Below, piece by piece: positions 24,455-35,164 of a stretch of 64,000 nt of DNA; position 1 is the stretch's first letter; each line of letters begins with the position of its first letter. The notes under the pieces were generated by a model. That model was not told the DNA's origin. It ran no database searches and worked only from the letters and a program-made list of their open reading frames with translations. Position numbers and translations under genes: made by a program. The stretch comes from Rhodococcus sp. BP22 (GTDB lineage: Bacteria > Actinomycetota > Actinomycetes > Mycobacteriales > Mycobacteriaceae). The stretch is from positions 248,001 to 312,000 of the forward strand of contig NZ_JACFTB010000005.1 of assembly GCF_014281965.1 (NCBI RefSeq), read 5' to 3'.

Positions 24455-26635
24455 TCAGCGCAGGATGACCGGCACCCCCTGGTACGGGGCGAGGGTCATC
24501 GGGAAGCTGTTGAGCTCGTCGACTACGCCGAGCTCCGAATCGTCGAACATGTCGAAGACGCCCGCGCCGGGAGTCAGGAACTTGGACTGGATGGTGGCCG
24601 CTACCTCGTCCGAGGAGAAGTTGATGACCGTTGCCTGAATGGTGCCCTGACCCAATTCGTGCACCATCACCAACAGTCCCTTGTGCGAGACGGTCGGTAC
24701 ATCGAGTTGCTGCGCGGTCGCAATGCCGAACCTGTTGCGAATCTCGATGATTCGACCGAGCTGGCTGGCGAACGAGTTCGGATCCTTCAGCTGTGCAGGC
24801 AAGGCACCATAGAGGCTGCGGCCACGGGGTATGCCCGATTCCGAGCGGACCGCGTCGGGAAAGCTGTCCATCAGATCGTGCGCGCCACGGTTGATCCAGC
24901 GAGTGTCGCCTTCGCGAATCAAGTCGGCGACGTCCTCGGCGTCGATAGGAAGCACACCGAGTAGATCCCAGCCAGACAACGCGAACACGCCAGGCTGCAG
25001 GGCGTTGAACATCGCGAGCATCAGATGAACGGTTCTGACGGTGTCGATATCGGACTCGTCCATCCGATCGAGATCGCGGATTCCGAGTGAAGCGGTGATG
25101 ACACTGGCTGTGGTGCAGGCAATTCCGTTGGTGGTGAAGGTTCGGTTGTACGGTGCCCAACGTCCGGTGAGTCGATCGGTGAGATCGGACCGAATCAGAT
25201 CGCCGAGATCCGAACCCTTCACGACGTCGCCGCAGTAGCTGAACTCATCCTCGGCGTGCAGCGTTGCGAAGTGGATGAGCTCGAAGGTCAGTTCATCGTG
25301 GTTCTGCAGTGCGTGCACCAGCGAGGCCGGGTCGACGCCGTGGTCACGGCACAGCGTCATGGTGAGCCTGAGGAATTCGGTATTCCCCATGACGAGCGCG
25401 TGATGGTAGGCGGGCCGGTTGATGAAGTCGTACGACAGGTCGGCGCCGTTCTCGCTCATGGCCTTGATGTCGTCGATCGTCAGATTCAACTCTTGGAAGG
25501 TGAATCCGCCCATCTTGCGCACCACACTGGCGATCAGATGATTCGCGGCCTCCGACAGGGGGTGACCCTCGGACCAGCCGGGGCCTTCCGCGCGACGCTC
25601 GACACCGAGGAAGCCATTGGCGTCCAATCGCAGCGCACCGGCGCCGAGGTCGGCAATGGAGTGGCATGCGTCGCCGATCACCAGGCGCATCCCGGCGAAC
25701 GACGGGTCGAGCCAGTTGATCGACGGCTGTCCTGCCTTGAAGTAGTGCAGGTACACCCAGCGACGCTCGATGCCGTCGATGCCGACGACGGGAGCTGTTG
25801 CGCTCCAGTTGGTTTCCTTTACTCCGAGCTCGTAGAAGATGACGCGTTGGAGCTGGCCGATGATGTAGCCGGCGCGCGCGAGATTCGCTTCCGCTTCGGC
25901 GTCGATGTTCTGCGAATCGGCACCGGCACGGACACGCGGTAGTAGATGCCAGTCCTCCGGCTCGATCTCCACCATGTGGTAGATCCCCGGGTAGTCGGAG
26001 ACCGCCATTTCGGCGAGGCGGAAATCCGCTCCCTTGCCGGTGTGCCCCGGGACGATGTCGTCGATGACGATGCCGTCGTATGCGGCGGCGACGACGCACA
26101 GGCGTCGAAACTCTTCCTCCGAGCCGAACGCGGGATCGATCTGCATCCCGATGCGATCGAAGTGACCGTCTACCGAAGGCGTCGGCTTCCAACCGTGGAT
26201 ACCGCCGGCGACCTTGACCGGTCCGGTGTGGACTGCGGTGATGCCGATATCGGAGAAGGCCTGCCAGAGCTCTTCGCTGCCCAGGGTGTGCAGAAAGCTG
26301 GTCTGCGGAGCGTTGATCACCGAGATCGGGTAGGCAGTGAACCAGACGGGGGCGCGCTCGACGGCTCCCCGTGGGTTGGGGTCGGCATAGGGGTTCTGCC
26401 ACATGCTGCCCTTGCCGGAGAGCTGTTCGGCGATGAGTTTGGCGTCTCTCAGCATCGACTGCTCGGTCAGCCATTCGACGTATTCACCATTGGCGGCGGA
26501 CGGATCGCTGTCCTGGGAGGAGTTGCCGATCCGGTTGGCCCGACGGACGGAGGGGCGAAGCGGTCGAGGTCTGGCCGGATAGAACTTCTCGTCGTAGGTG
26601 ATCTCGCTTGGTTCGTGCTGCACTTCGGGATCCAT
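24455..26635 (-). CDS. GH13 trehalose-synthase-like (TreS-like) glucosyltransferase
   Basis: 726 residues, alpha-amylase superfamily. Catalytic residues fit GH13: nucleophile Asp in [10 protein letters not shown] (near 337), acid/base Glu in FQELNLT (near 381) and the third Asp in the TreS-type [10 protein letters not shown] motif (near 445). TreS interconverts maltose and trehalose. Compared with TreS this protein has a 90-residue N-terminal extension and unusual early strands ([20 protein letters not shown]), so it is probably a divergent branch whose substrate is not certain. The C-terminus is a beta domain ([14 protein letters not shown]). Cytoplasmic. ATG 26635 has a strong GGAGG 4 nt upstream, and a perfect palindrome sits at 26665-26676. 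Position beside iniBAC is notable because mycobacterial IniR responds to trehalose. Confidence 0.88.
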   Translation of the reverse strand: MDPEVQHEPSEITYDEKFYPARPRPLRPSVRRANRIGNSSQDSDPSAANGEYVEWLTEQSMLRDAKLIAEQLSGKGSMWQNPYADPNPRGAVERAPVWFTAYPISVINAPQTSFLHTLGSEELWQAFSDIGITAVHTGPVKVAGGIHGWKPTPSVDGHFDRIGMQIDPAFGSEEEFRRLCVVAAAYDGIVIDDIVPGHTGKGADFRLAEMAVSDYPGIYHMVEIEPEDWHLLPRVRAGADSQNIDAEAEANLARAGYIIGQLQRVIFYELGVKETNWSATAPVVGIDGIERRWVYLHYFKAGQPSINWLDPSFAGMRLVIGDACHSIADLGAGALRLDANGFLGVERRAEGPGWSEGHPLSEAANHLIASVVRKMGGFTFQELNLTIDDIKAMSENGADLSYDFINRPAYHHALVMGNTEFLRLTMTLCRDHGVDPASLVHALQNHDELTFELIHFATLHAEDEFSYCGDVVKGSDLGDLIRSDLTDRLTGRWAPYNRTFTTNGIACTTASVITASLGIRDLDRMDESDIDTVRTVHLMLAMFNALQPGVFALSGWDLLGVLPIDAEDVADLIREGDTRWINRGAHDLMDSFPDAVRSESGIPRGRSLYGALPAQLKDPNSFASQLGRIIEIRNRFGIATAQQLDVPTVSHKGLLVMVHELGQGTIQATVINFSSDEVAATIQSKFLTPGAGVFDMFDDSELGVVDELNSFPMTLAPYQGVPVILR

Positions 26636-26664
26636 ATGCCTCCGTAGCCTCGCTTTTCCTCAAA

Positions 26665-26676
26665 CCCTACGTAGGG
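26665..26676. promoter_or_regulatory. 12-bp perfect palindrome upstream of the TreS-like gene
   Basis: CCCTACGTAGGG, 29 bp before the ATG at 26635 and within its leader or promoter. Dyad size suits a dimeric regulator; identity unknown. Confidence 0.45.
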
Positions 26677-26913
26677 AACGGACGGTCCGCAGTCTGGTAC
26701 ATCCCCGGTCGGGGCGTCGGCGAAACCCGGTGCACGGTGTTCGGCGCCTGAATTACATCGATGTTGTTCCAAGACAACGTGATCGACCGGTAAGCAAAGC
26801 GTCACTCAATCGAGACCGCCTGGTATGGAATGTCTGGTTCGCATAGGTAATAGTCAATCTGGCAACAACAACATCAACTGCAACACCAACCTCATCTGTC
26901 ACAGGAGACCCTC

Positions 26914-27411
26914 ATGCGTCACATCGCCCGCGCCACCGTCCTGGCCTCGACAGCCGCTATTGCCGCCGCCATGGGTGCGGTCGTCCTGGCGCCCATGGCC
27001 TCCGCAGAGCCCGAAGCGCCCGCAAGCCCCTTCGGTTCCTCGGTCGCCGAATCGCCCGACCTCGTCGTCACGATCGGAACGACATGCGTGGCGAAAGACG
27101 ACAAGAAGCCGGAGGGGGAGAAGGTCGGCGCGCTGGAGATCTCGGTCGAGAACGTCGGCAAGGGTGCCGCATCCGCGGTGTCCGTCAACTATGCGGTGCT
27201 GCCCGATGTCAACGGTGCCGCCACTGTCGAGAAGGTCGATCCGGGTAAGACGGAAAAGGTGATCGTGCCGAGTGGGGCAACCGAGTGGGTATCGCGCCCG
27301 GGCGGCGTTGCGGTGTTCTCACCGCAGCTCGATGCCAACTACTCGAACAACGTCGCTGTCGGCCTGCTCAGTGTCGATTGCGCACCGGCGCCTGCCGACA
27401 CCGAGGAGTAG
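26914..27411 (+). CDS. secreted protein with CARDB-like beta domain, unknown function
   Basis: 165 residues. A Sec signal peptide (MRHIARATVLASTAAIAAAM, cleavage at ASA-EPE) is followed by one compact domain. LEISVENVGKGAASAVSVNY, then KVDPGKTEKVIVP and YSNNVAVGLLSVDC, look like the Ig-like beta sandwich of CARDB or DUF11-type adhesion modules. Two Cys (in GTTCVAK and SVDCAP) could form one disulfide across the domain. AGGAGA lies 6 nt before ATG 26914. A near-perfect palindromic terminator follows. Probably monocistronic; function unknown. Confidence 0.85.
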   Translation: MRHIARATVLASTAAIAAAMGAVVLAPMASAEPEAPASPFGSSVAESPDLVVTIGTTCVAKDDKKPEGEKVGALEISVENVGKGAASAVSVNYAVLPDVNGAATVEKVDPGKTEKVIVPSGATEWVSRPGGVAVFSPQLDANYSNNVAVGLLSVDCAPAPADTEE

Positions 27412-27435
27412 TAGCGGAAGTTTTCACCTCGATCC

Positions 27436-27466
27436 TGCGCCGTGACGGCACTGCCGTCACGGCGCA
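27436..27466. terminator. palindromic terminator
   Basis: Two perfect 15-bp arms (TGCGCCGTGACGGCA and its complement) around a single C. It lies 25 nt after the stop of the secreted protein and before the dnaK promoter. Confidence 0.8.
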
Positions 27467-27530
27467 TTCGTGTGTCTAGGACGGCCTCGGGAACAAATTC
27501 CGCGAATCCTCCGTTAACCCTTTCGACAGC

Positions 27531-27605
27531 CTTGAGTGGATGAGGCTCAAGTCCAGCTTGACGAACGAGAACTTGTCTTGCAGACTTGAGCGCAGTTCAC
27601 TCAGC
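27531..27605 (+). promoter_or_regulatory. HspR-controlled dnaK promoter with two HAIR-type sites
   Basis: CTTGAGT-N7-GCTCAAG at 27531-27551 matches the HAIR consensus (CTTGAGT-N7-ACTCAAG) with one mismatch. CTTGAGC-N7-ACTCAGC at 27585-27605 is a weaker second copy. TTGACG at 27558-27563 is a good -35 between them, with CAGACT at 27581 as a possible -10. HspR, encoded at the end of this operon, should repress here. Confidence 0.85.
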
Positions 27606-27641
27606 TAGGCATTTTCCACAGCAATAACAGGAGGAAACATT

Positions 27642-29476
<1,835 letters not shown>

Positions 29477-29480
<4 letters not shown>

Positions 29481-30109
29481 CGTCGGGTAACACCGAGCAG
29501 GAACCGGTCACTTTCGTGGACAAGCGAAAGATCGATCCCGAGACCGGTGAAGTTCGGGAAGGCGACGCAGTTCCGGAGCCCCTCGTGGGCACCGGGGCTG
29601 CGCCCCAGCCCGGCTCGGTAGACGAAGGGGTTGCCGAGGCAGAGGTGGTGGAAGACGTACGCGATACACAGATCGCAGAACTCACCGCCGATCTGCAGCG
29701 GTTGTCGGCAGAGTACGCCAACTACCGTCGGCGTACCGACCGTGAGAAGCAAACGGGAGCGGAGAACGCGAAAGCGTCCGTTGTCTCCCAGTTTCTCCCG
29801 ATCCTCGATGATCTAGAGCGAGCTCGACAGCACGGAGACCTGGAGACGGGTCCGCTGAAGGCGCTCTCGGACAAGCTCGCCGGTGTGTTCGACAGCATCG
29901 GGCTTGCCGCGTTCGGCGCCATCGGGGACACATTCGATCCGTCGGTTCACGAAGCTGTCTCCCATGAGGGTGACGGTCACGAACCAGTGATCGGGACGCT
30001 GATGCGTCCGGGTTACAAGCTCGGAGATCGTGTTCTACGGACCGCGATGGTCGGTGTGGTCGATGATGCGTCACAAGATTCGGGAGCCGATGCTCCCGAG
30101 GGGCAGTAA
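29477..30109 (+). CDS. grpE: nucleotide exchange factor GrpE
   Basis: 210 residues. It has an acidic, Pro-rich N-terminus, a long coiled coil ([20 protein letters not shown], then [10 protein letters not shown]) and a C-terminal beta domain with FDPSVHEAV and [20 protein letters not shown]. It releases ADP from DnaK. GTG 29477 overlaps the dnaK stop (GTGA), giving translational coupling. Confidence 0.97.
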
Positions 30110-30140
30110 ACAAAAATAGCGCGAGAGGAGGAAACGCCCG

Positions 30141-31331
30141 GTGAGCCAGCGGGAGTGGATCGAGAAGGACTTCTATAAGGAACTGGGCGTTTCCTCCAAC
30201 GCGTCCACAGACGAGATAAACAAGGCGTACCGGAAGCTGGCCAAGGACAACCATCCTGACGCCAATCCCGGAAACGTCGAGGCCGAGCGTCGCTTCAAGG
30301 CGATCAGCGAGGCCAAGTCGGTTCTCATCGATCCGGCGAAACGTAAGGAGTACGACGAGGCGCGTCGACTCTTCGCTTCCGGTGGATTCGGCCAGGGCGG
30401 AGGCGGATTCAGCCCCAGCTCGGGCGGATTCGGTGGAGGTGGCGGCGGCGGCCAGACATTCGACGTCGGCGACATCTTCGGTCAGGCCGGAGGCGGCGAC
30501 GGCGGAATCGGCGACATCTTCGGTGGACTGTTCAACCGCGGTGGGACGCAGCAGCGCCCCGCGGGCAACCGTCCACGACGGGGCAGCGACGTCGAGACCG
30601 AGACCACTCTCGGTTTCCGTGAAGCCACGCAAGGTGTCACCGTTCCACTGCGACTCACCAGTCCGTCCTCGTGCACCACGTGTCACGGCAGCGGCGCGAA
30701 ACCAGGAACCAGCCCACGCGTGTGCCCCAGGTGCAACGGCGCAGGGGTGGTCAACCGCAACCAGGGCGCGTTCGGGTTCAGCGAGCCGTGCGACGACTGC
30801 CGCGGAACCGGTTCGATCATCGACGATCCGTGCCAGGACTGCCGCGGTACCGGAGTGCAGAATCGCACTCGCACCATCACCGTGCGGGTTCCACCCGGTG
30901 TGTCCGACGGCCAGAAGATCAGGTTGGCAGGCCAGGGTGAAGCCGGTCTGCGTGGGGCACCGTCGGGCGATCTGTATGTCATCGTCCGGGTTCGGCCCGA
31001 CAAGGTCTTCGGCCGCAACGGCGACGATCTCACCGTGACGGTGCCGGTCAGCTACGGCGAACTGGTCCTCGGAGCCACGTTGTCGATCCCGACCCTCGAC
31101 GGCCGAGTCGGCGTCAAGGTCCCACCGGGCACGGTCGACGGACGTGTACTGCGTGTTCGCGGACGAGGAGTTCCCAAGAAGACCGGGACCGCAGGTGACC
31201 TGATGGTCACCGTCAAGGTCGCGGTGCCGCAGAAACTCGACGATCCCGCCATCGAGGCACTGCACGCTTATCTGGAAGCCGAGAAGGCCAGCGGATTCGA
31301 CCCGCGGGCCGGGTGGGCAGGTGCATCGTGA
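30141..31331 (+). CDS. dnaJ: chaperone DnaJ (DnaJ1 type)
   Basis: 396 residues. J domain with HPD (NHPDANPG) at the N-terminus, then a long Gly/Phe-rich linker. The zinc domain carries four CxxCxGxG motifs ([32 protein letters not shown]), followed by the two C-terminal substrate domains. It delivers unfolded clients to DnaK and stimulates its ATPase. GAGGAGG precedes GTG 30141. The N-terminus [13 protein letters not shown] matches the DnaJ1 of actinobacterial hspR operons. The stop overlaps the hspR GTG. Confidence 0.97.
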   Translation: MSQREWIEKDFYKELGVSSNASTDEINKAYRKLAKDNHPDANPGNVEAERRFKAISEAKSVLIDPAKRKEYDEARRLFASGGFGQGGGGFSPSSGGFGGGGGGGQTFDVGDIFGQAGGGDGGIGDIFGGLFNRGGTQQRPAGNRPRRGSDVETETTLGFREATQGVTVPLRLTSPSSCTTCHGSGAKPGTSPRVCPRCNGAGVVNRNQGAFGFSEPCDDCRGTGSIIDDPCQDCRGTGVQNRTRTITVRVPPGVSDGQKIRLAGQGEAGLRGAPSGDLYVIVRVRPDKVFGRNGDDLTVTVPVSYGELVLGATLSIPTLDGRVGVKVPPGTVDGRVLRVRGRGVPKKTGTAGDLMVTVKVAVPQKLDDPAIEALHAYLEAEKASGFDPRAGWAGAS

Positions 31332-31762
31332 CACTGCCGCCGAACTCTCCAGGATCGGGTCATTCCGCAGGCTCCACTCCTGGCCCAGGCCACGCTGACC
31401 CCGATGCCCAGGTGTTCGTCATCTCGGTCGCGGCCCAACTCGCGGGCATGCACGCGCAAACCCTGCGTACGTACGACCGTTTGGGGTTGGTGACGCCGCA
31501 CCGCACTACCGGTGGGGGACGGCGTTACTCCCCGCGCGATGTGGCACTGCTGCGCGAAGTGCAGCGGCTCTCGCAGAACGAGGGCGTGAACCTGGCAGGA
31601 ATCAAGCGGATCATCGAGCTGACCAATCAGGTCGAGGCTCTGCAGGCACGTGTCACCGAAATCGCCCAGGAGTTGGCGAACGTACACGTGAGTTATCGAC
31701 GCGATCTCGTTCCCGTACAACGCAGCGCATTGGTCGTCTGGAAACCGCGACACCAACGCTGA
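31328..31762 (+). CDS. hspR: heat-shock repressor HspR (MerR family)
   Basis: 144 residues. MerR-type winged helix: [20 protein letters not shown], then [21 protein letters not shown], followed by a coiled coil. HspR binds HAIR sites such as those at 27531-27605 and is helped by DnaK, closing a feedback loop. GTG 31328 overlaps the dnaJ stop (GTGA), supporting this start over the open frame from 31313. Ends in VVWKPRHQR. Confidence 0.95.
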   Translation: MTLPPNSPGSGHSAGSTPGPGHADPDAQVFVISVAAQLAGMHAQTLRTYDRLGLVTPHRTTGGGRRYSPRDVALLREVQRLSQNEGVNLAGIKRIIELTNQVEALQARVTEIAQELANVHVSYRRDLVPVQRSALVVWKPRHQR

Positions 31763-31833
31763 ATGCTGCTGCCGAAGTCCGGAAGCTATCGGCTGATCGC
31801 GCACAGGCGGTGAGACCGCTTATCCTTGAAGCC

Positions 31834-32580
31834 ATGCAGACGTGGAACGCAAAAGTGGTCCAGTACAACCGACTACGCAACGACTTGGCTGTCGTCCGCC
31901 TCGTCGGGGACGCCGTTCCATTTCGAGCCGGACAGTCGATCGAGGTCGTGGTGCCGCAGAACGCAACGCTGTCTCGACGGTATTCCTCGGCGCTTCCGCC
32001 GTCGGCGGACGGCAAGCTCGAATTTCATGTTCGAGCGGTGCCGGCGGGCTGGGTCAGTGGGTCGATCGTCAACGAAACCCGCCCGGGTGACGTGTGGCAA
32101 CTCCGCAATCCGGGCGGCAACTTTCACATCGACGACTCCGGTCGAGATGTCGTCATGATCGCCGGAGGAACCGGGCTGGCACCGATGCGTTCGCTCATCC
32201 TCGACTTGACGCGTCGGCCGTCGCCACCTCGAGTGACGTTGTACTTCGGTGGTCGATCGCCCAGCGATCTGTATGCCGCGGATCTGTTGTGGATCCTTGC
32301 GTCCGAACTGCCCTGGCTGAAAGTCGTGCCGGTGGTGGATCAATTGGCGGACCCGTGGGCTCCGGACAGGTGGCACGAGGCAATCAATGCACACGTCGCG
32401 GACCCTGACGCGAAGTTCGGGGCGAAGCACTGCTGGGAAGGCAGCCTCGCCGACGTCATCGCCGTCCAGGAACCCTTCGACCGCCATCAGGTTCTGGTGT
32501 GTGGTTCGCCGGGCATGGAAGCTGCGACGCTGTCGGCACTGGTCGACAATGGAACGCCGATGGAGGCGGTCCAGCGCTGA
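31834..32580 (+). CDS. FNR-type FAD/NAD(P)H oxidoreductase without ferredoxin domain
   Basis: 248 residues. The FAD-binding barrel carries the RRYSSALPP motif (RxYS) and a GSIVNETRPGD turn. The NAD(P) domain has AGGTGLAPMRS, YFGGRSPSDLYAADL and VCGSPGMEAAT. There is no plant-type [2Fe-2S] module, unlike phenol-hydroxylase-type reductases, so electrons must pass to a separate partner such as a ferredoxin or truncated haemoglobin. ATG 31834 is 7 nt after TATCCT (31821-31826), a leaderless arrangement. It sits at the switch from the chaperone block to the sterol block; its physiological partner is unknown. Confidence 0.88.
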   Translation: MQTWNAKVVQYNRLRNDLAVVRLVGDAVPFRAGQSIEVVVPQNATLSRRYSSALPPSADGKLEFHVRAVPAGWVSGSIVNETRPGDVWQLRNPGGNFHIDDSGRDVVMIAGGTGLAPMRSLILDLTRRPSPPRVTLYFGGRSPSDLYAADLLWILASELPWLKVVPVVDQLADPWAPDRWHEAINAHVADPDAKFGAKHCWEGSLADVIAVQEPFDRHQVLVCGSPGMEAATLSALVDNGTPMEAVQR

Positions 32581-32582
32581 CT

Positions 32583-32598
32583 CGAGCGGAAGCGCTCG
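32583..32598. terminator. short hairpin between convergent genes
   Basis: CGAGCG-GAAG-CGCTCG directly after the FNR stop. Only 6 bp and no U-tract; weak candidate. Confidence 0.35.
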
Positions 32599-32630
32599 GC
32601 TATCGGATCCTCGTGGTTACGGGTGGGGCG

Positions 32631-33446
32631 CTACCGACCCTCGAACACCGGGGCCCGCTTCTCGGCGAATGCCTGCGGCCCTTCCTTGGCGTCGTGGCTC
32701 TTGAATACCGCTACTCCGAGTTCGGCGTCGATCTTGAACGCCTCTTCCTCGTGGAGTCCCTCGGTGTCTCGGATGGTCTTGAGAATCGCCTGCACGGCAA
32801 GCGGGCCGTTCGCGGCGATGAGTTCGGCGAGTTCGAGTGCCTTCTCCAGCGCCTGACCGTCGGGGACCACGTGACCGATCAGCCCGATCTCCTTGGCTTC
32901 GGCGGCGCGAATATGCCTGCCGGTCAACAGGATGTCGGCCGCAATCGTGTACGGGATCTGCCGGACGAGCCGCACCGCGGACCCGCCGAGTGGAAAGAGT
33001 CCCCACTTTGCTTCGGAGACACCGAACTTGGCGCTTTCACCTGCGACGCGAATATCGGTGCCCTGAAGAATTTCGGTACCACCGGCAATGGCGGGGCCCT
33101 CGACGGCTGCGATGAGCGGCTTGGTCAGCCTGCGGCCTTTGAGTAGGGCCTCGATCTTCGATAGGTCCCATCCGCCTCCGCTGAAACTGTCACCTGGGTG
33201 AGTGCTGGTCATCGCTTTGAGGTCGGCGCCCGCGCAGAACGCGCCGCCGGCGCCGGTCAGGATAGCGACCCGGATATCTGGGTCGGCATCGACACGATCC
33301 CAGGCGTCGCGCATTATGGCCATCATCTCGCCGCTCAGTGCATTGCGCGCTTCGGGTCGGTTCATCGTCACGATGAGGACTTGGCCACGCTTCTCCACGA
33401 GTGCGTGCGGTGATTTCGTTCCGATTTCCGGCGCACTCGACGTCAC
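32631..33446 (-). CDS. echA19: enoyl-CoA hydratase EchA19, sterol side-chain degradation
   Basis: 271 residues, crotonase fold. [25 protein letters not shown] (oxyanion/CoA loop) and [11 protein letters not shown] with SEAKWGLFP supply the active-site region with its Glu residues. Sequence and neighbour (fadD19, divergent) match EchA19 of the KstR regulon, which hydrates steroid-enoyl-CoA esters during cholesterol side-chain beta-oxidation. ATG 33446. A KstR-type box lies in the 77-bp divergent promoter. Confidence 0.93.
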   Translation of the reverse strand: MTSSAPEIGTKSPHALVEKRGQVLIVTMNRPEARNALSGEMMAIMRDAWDRVDADPDIRVAILTGAGGAFCAGADLKAMTSTHPGDSFSGGGWDLSKIEALLKGRRLTKPLIAAVEGPAIAGGTEILQGTDIRVAGESAKFGVSEAKWGLFPLGGSAVRLVRQIPYTIAADILLTGRHIRAAEAKEIGLIGHVVPDGQALEKALELAELIAANGPLAVQAILKTIRDTEGLHEEEAFKIDAELGVAVFKSHDAKEGPQAFAEKRAPVFEGR

Positions 33447-33488
33447 TGTGGCTACCTCACTCTTGTGATCTCGGTCTCAGATTGGCTA

Positions 33489-33517
33489 TTGCCAGAAACG
33501 ATAACACGTTCTACTTT
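33489..33517 (+). promoter_or_regulatory. fadD19 promoter with KstR box
   Basis: TTGCCA (33489-33494), 17-bp spacer, TACTTT (33512-33517), then 6 nt to GTG 33524, so the message is probably leaderless. A KstR-type box GATAACACGTTCTA (33500-33513, one mismatch to TnnAACnnGTTnnA) occupies the spacer and touches the -10. It can also repress divergent echA19. Confidence 0.82.
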
Positions 33518-33523
33518 TAACGC

Positions 33524-35158
33524 GTGGCCCTAAATATCGCAGACCTCGTCGAGCATGCAATCGACCTTGTTCCCGACCGTGTTGCCTTGGTGTCGGGAGA
33601 CCGAGAGATCACCTACGCGCAGATGGAAGACAGAACCAACCGGCTAGCGCACTACCTGCAGAAGCAAGGCGTCAAGCCGGGCGACAAGGTCGGGGTGTAC
33701 AGCCGTAACGGCATCGAGGCGATCGAGGCAATGGTCGCTATCTTCAAGATTCGCGCAGTGGTGGTCAATGTGAACTACCGCTACATCGAGAACGAGTTGC
33801 AATACATCTTCGAGAATTCGGACATGGTCGCGCTCGTTCATGAAGCCCGCTACTCCGACAAGGTCGCCGCTGTTCTACCTACCTGTCCACTGCTGAAGAC
33901 GACCGTCGTGATCGACGGCGCCGAGGGCCAGGTCTCCTACGAAGACGCGCTCGAGAGTTCTTCCCCCGAACGCGACTTCGAAGAACGCACCAACGACGAC
34001 ATCTACATGCTCTATACCGGTGGGACCACGGGTAGCCCCAAGGGCGTGATGTGGAGGCACGAGGACATCTGGCGTGTGCTCGGCGGTGGCATCAACTTCA
34101 TGACCGGCGAGTACGTCGAAGACGAGTGGGATCTCGCCAAAATGGGCGCCGAGAATCCGCCGATGACGAGAATGCCGATTCCTCCGATGATCCACGGCGG
34201 GGCACAGTGGGCCACGTTCCAGAGCCTCTTCGGGGGTGGAAAGACCGTGCTGCACCCCGATTTCGAGGGTCACGCCATCTGGCAGCTGGTCGACAAATAC
34301 GGGATCAACCTCGTTTTCATCACCGGTGATGCGATGGCACGCCCGATGCTCGACGCACTCATCGAGGGCGGCCCGGATGGCAAGCCCTACGACTTGTCCT
34401 CGCTCTTCCTGATAGCCAGCAGCGCAGCATTGTTCTCACCCAGCATCAAGGAAAAGCTCCTCGAACTACTTCCCAACAGGATGATCACCGACTCGATCGG
34501 ATCTTCCGAGACAGGTTTCGGCGGACTGTCCGTAGTCGCCAAGGGCGCCGAACACACAGGTGGACCGCGGGTGAAGATCGACGCCTCGACCATCGTGCTC
34601 GGTGAAGACGGCCGTCCCGTCGAAGCAGGCTCGGGAGTCAAGGGACTGCTGGCGCGGAGTGGGCACATCCCGGTCGGGTACTACAAGGACGAGGTCAAGA
34701 CGGCTGAGACGTTCAAGGAGATCAACGGCGTCCGCTACTCGATTCCCGGCGACTACGCCAGGGTCGAAGCCGATGGCAGCGTCACGATGCTCGGGCGTGG
34801 TTCGGTCTCGATCAATACCGGCGGCGAAAAAGTGTTCCCGGAGGAGGTCGAAGGTGCTCTCAAATCGCACCCCGACGTGTTCGACGCCATCGTCGTCGGC
34901 GTCCCGGACGAGCGGCTCGGCCACAGGGTCGCTGCCGTCGTACAGACCCGAGGCGCACAACGTCCTACACTCGCAGACCTCGATACCGCAGCACGTAAAG
35001 AGATTGCGGGATACAAGATTCCGCGTGCTGTGTGGTTCGTCGACGAGATCAAGCGTTCGCCGGCCGGCAAGCCCGACTACCGGTGGGCATTGAGTCAGAC
35101 CGAGCAACGCCCGGCCGACGAGACCTCCGCGGCGCGTCTCGCCAGCGCAGAGAGCTAA
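33524..35158 (+). CDS. fadD19: steroid-CoA ligase FadD19
   Basis: 544 residues, ANL adenylating family. Motifs: YTGGTTGSPKG (P-loop), GSSETG, the SIPGDYARVEADG region, and INTGGEKVFPEEVE and RSPAGKPDYRW with the catalytic Lys. The length and the N-terminus (MALNIADLVEHAIDLVPDRV) match FadD19, which activates C26 carboxylated sterols to CoA esters and is needed for C-24-branched sterol degradation in rhodococci. GTG start immediately after the -10. The next gene follows after 6 nt, so they are co-transcribed. Confidence 0.95.
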   Translation: MALNIADLVEHAIDLVPDRVALVSGDREITYAQMEDRTNRLAHYLQKQGVKPGDKVGVYSRNGIEAIEAMVAIFKIRAVVVNVNYRYIENELQYIFENSDMVALVHEARYSDKVAAVLPTCPLLKTTVVIDGAEGQVSYEDALESSSPERDFEERTNDDIYMLYTGGTTGSPKGVMWRHEDIWRVLGGGINFMTGEYVEDEWDLAKMGAENPPMTRMPIPPMIHGGAQWATFQSLFGGGKTVLHPDFEGHAIWQLVDKYGINLVFITGDAMARPMLDALIEGGPDGKPYDLSSLFLIASSAALFSPSIKEKLLELLPNRMITDSIGSSETGFGGLSVVAKGAEHTGGPRVKIDASTIVLGEDGRPVEAGSGVKGLLARSGHIPVGYYKDEVKTAETFKEINGVRYSIPGDYARVEADGSVTMLGRGSVSINTGGEKVFPEEVEGALKSHPDVFDAIVVGVPDERLGHRVAAVVQTRGAQRPTLADLDTAARKEIAGYKIPRAVWFVDEIKRSPAGKPDYRWALSQTEQRPADETSAARLASAES

Positions 35159-35164
35159 TCAACC

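Noticed and set aside
29682..31334. 550-codon antisense frame over grpE-dnaJ
   Set aside because: Covers two certain genes and has no recognisable domain.
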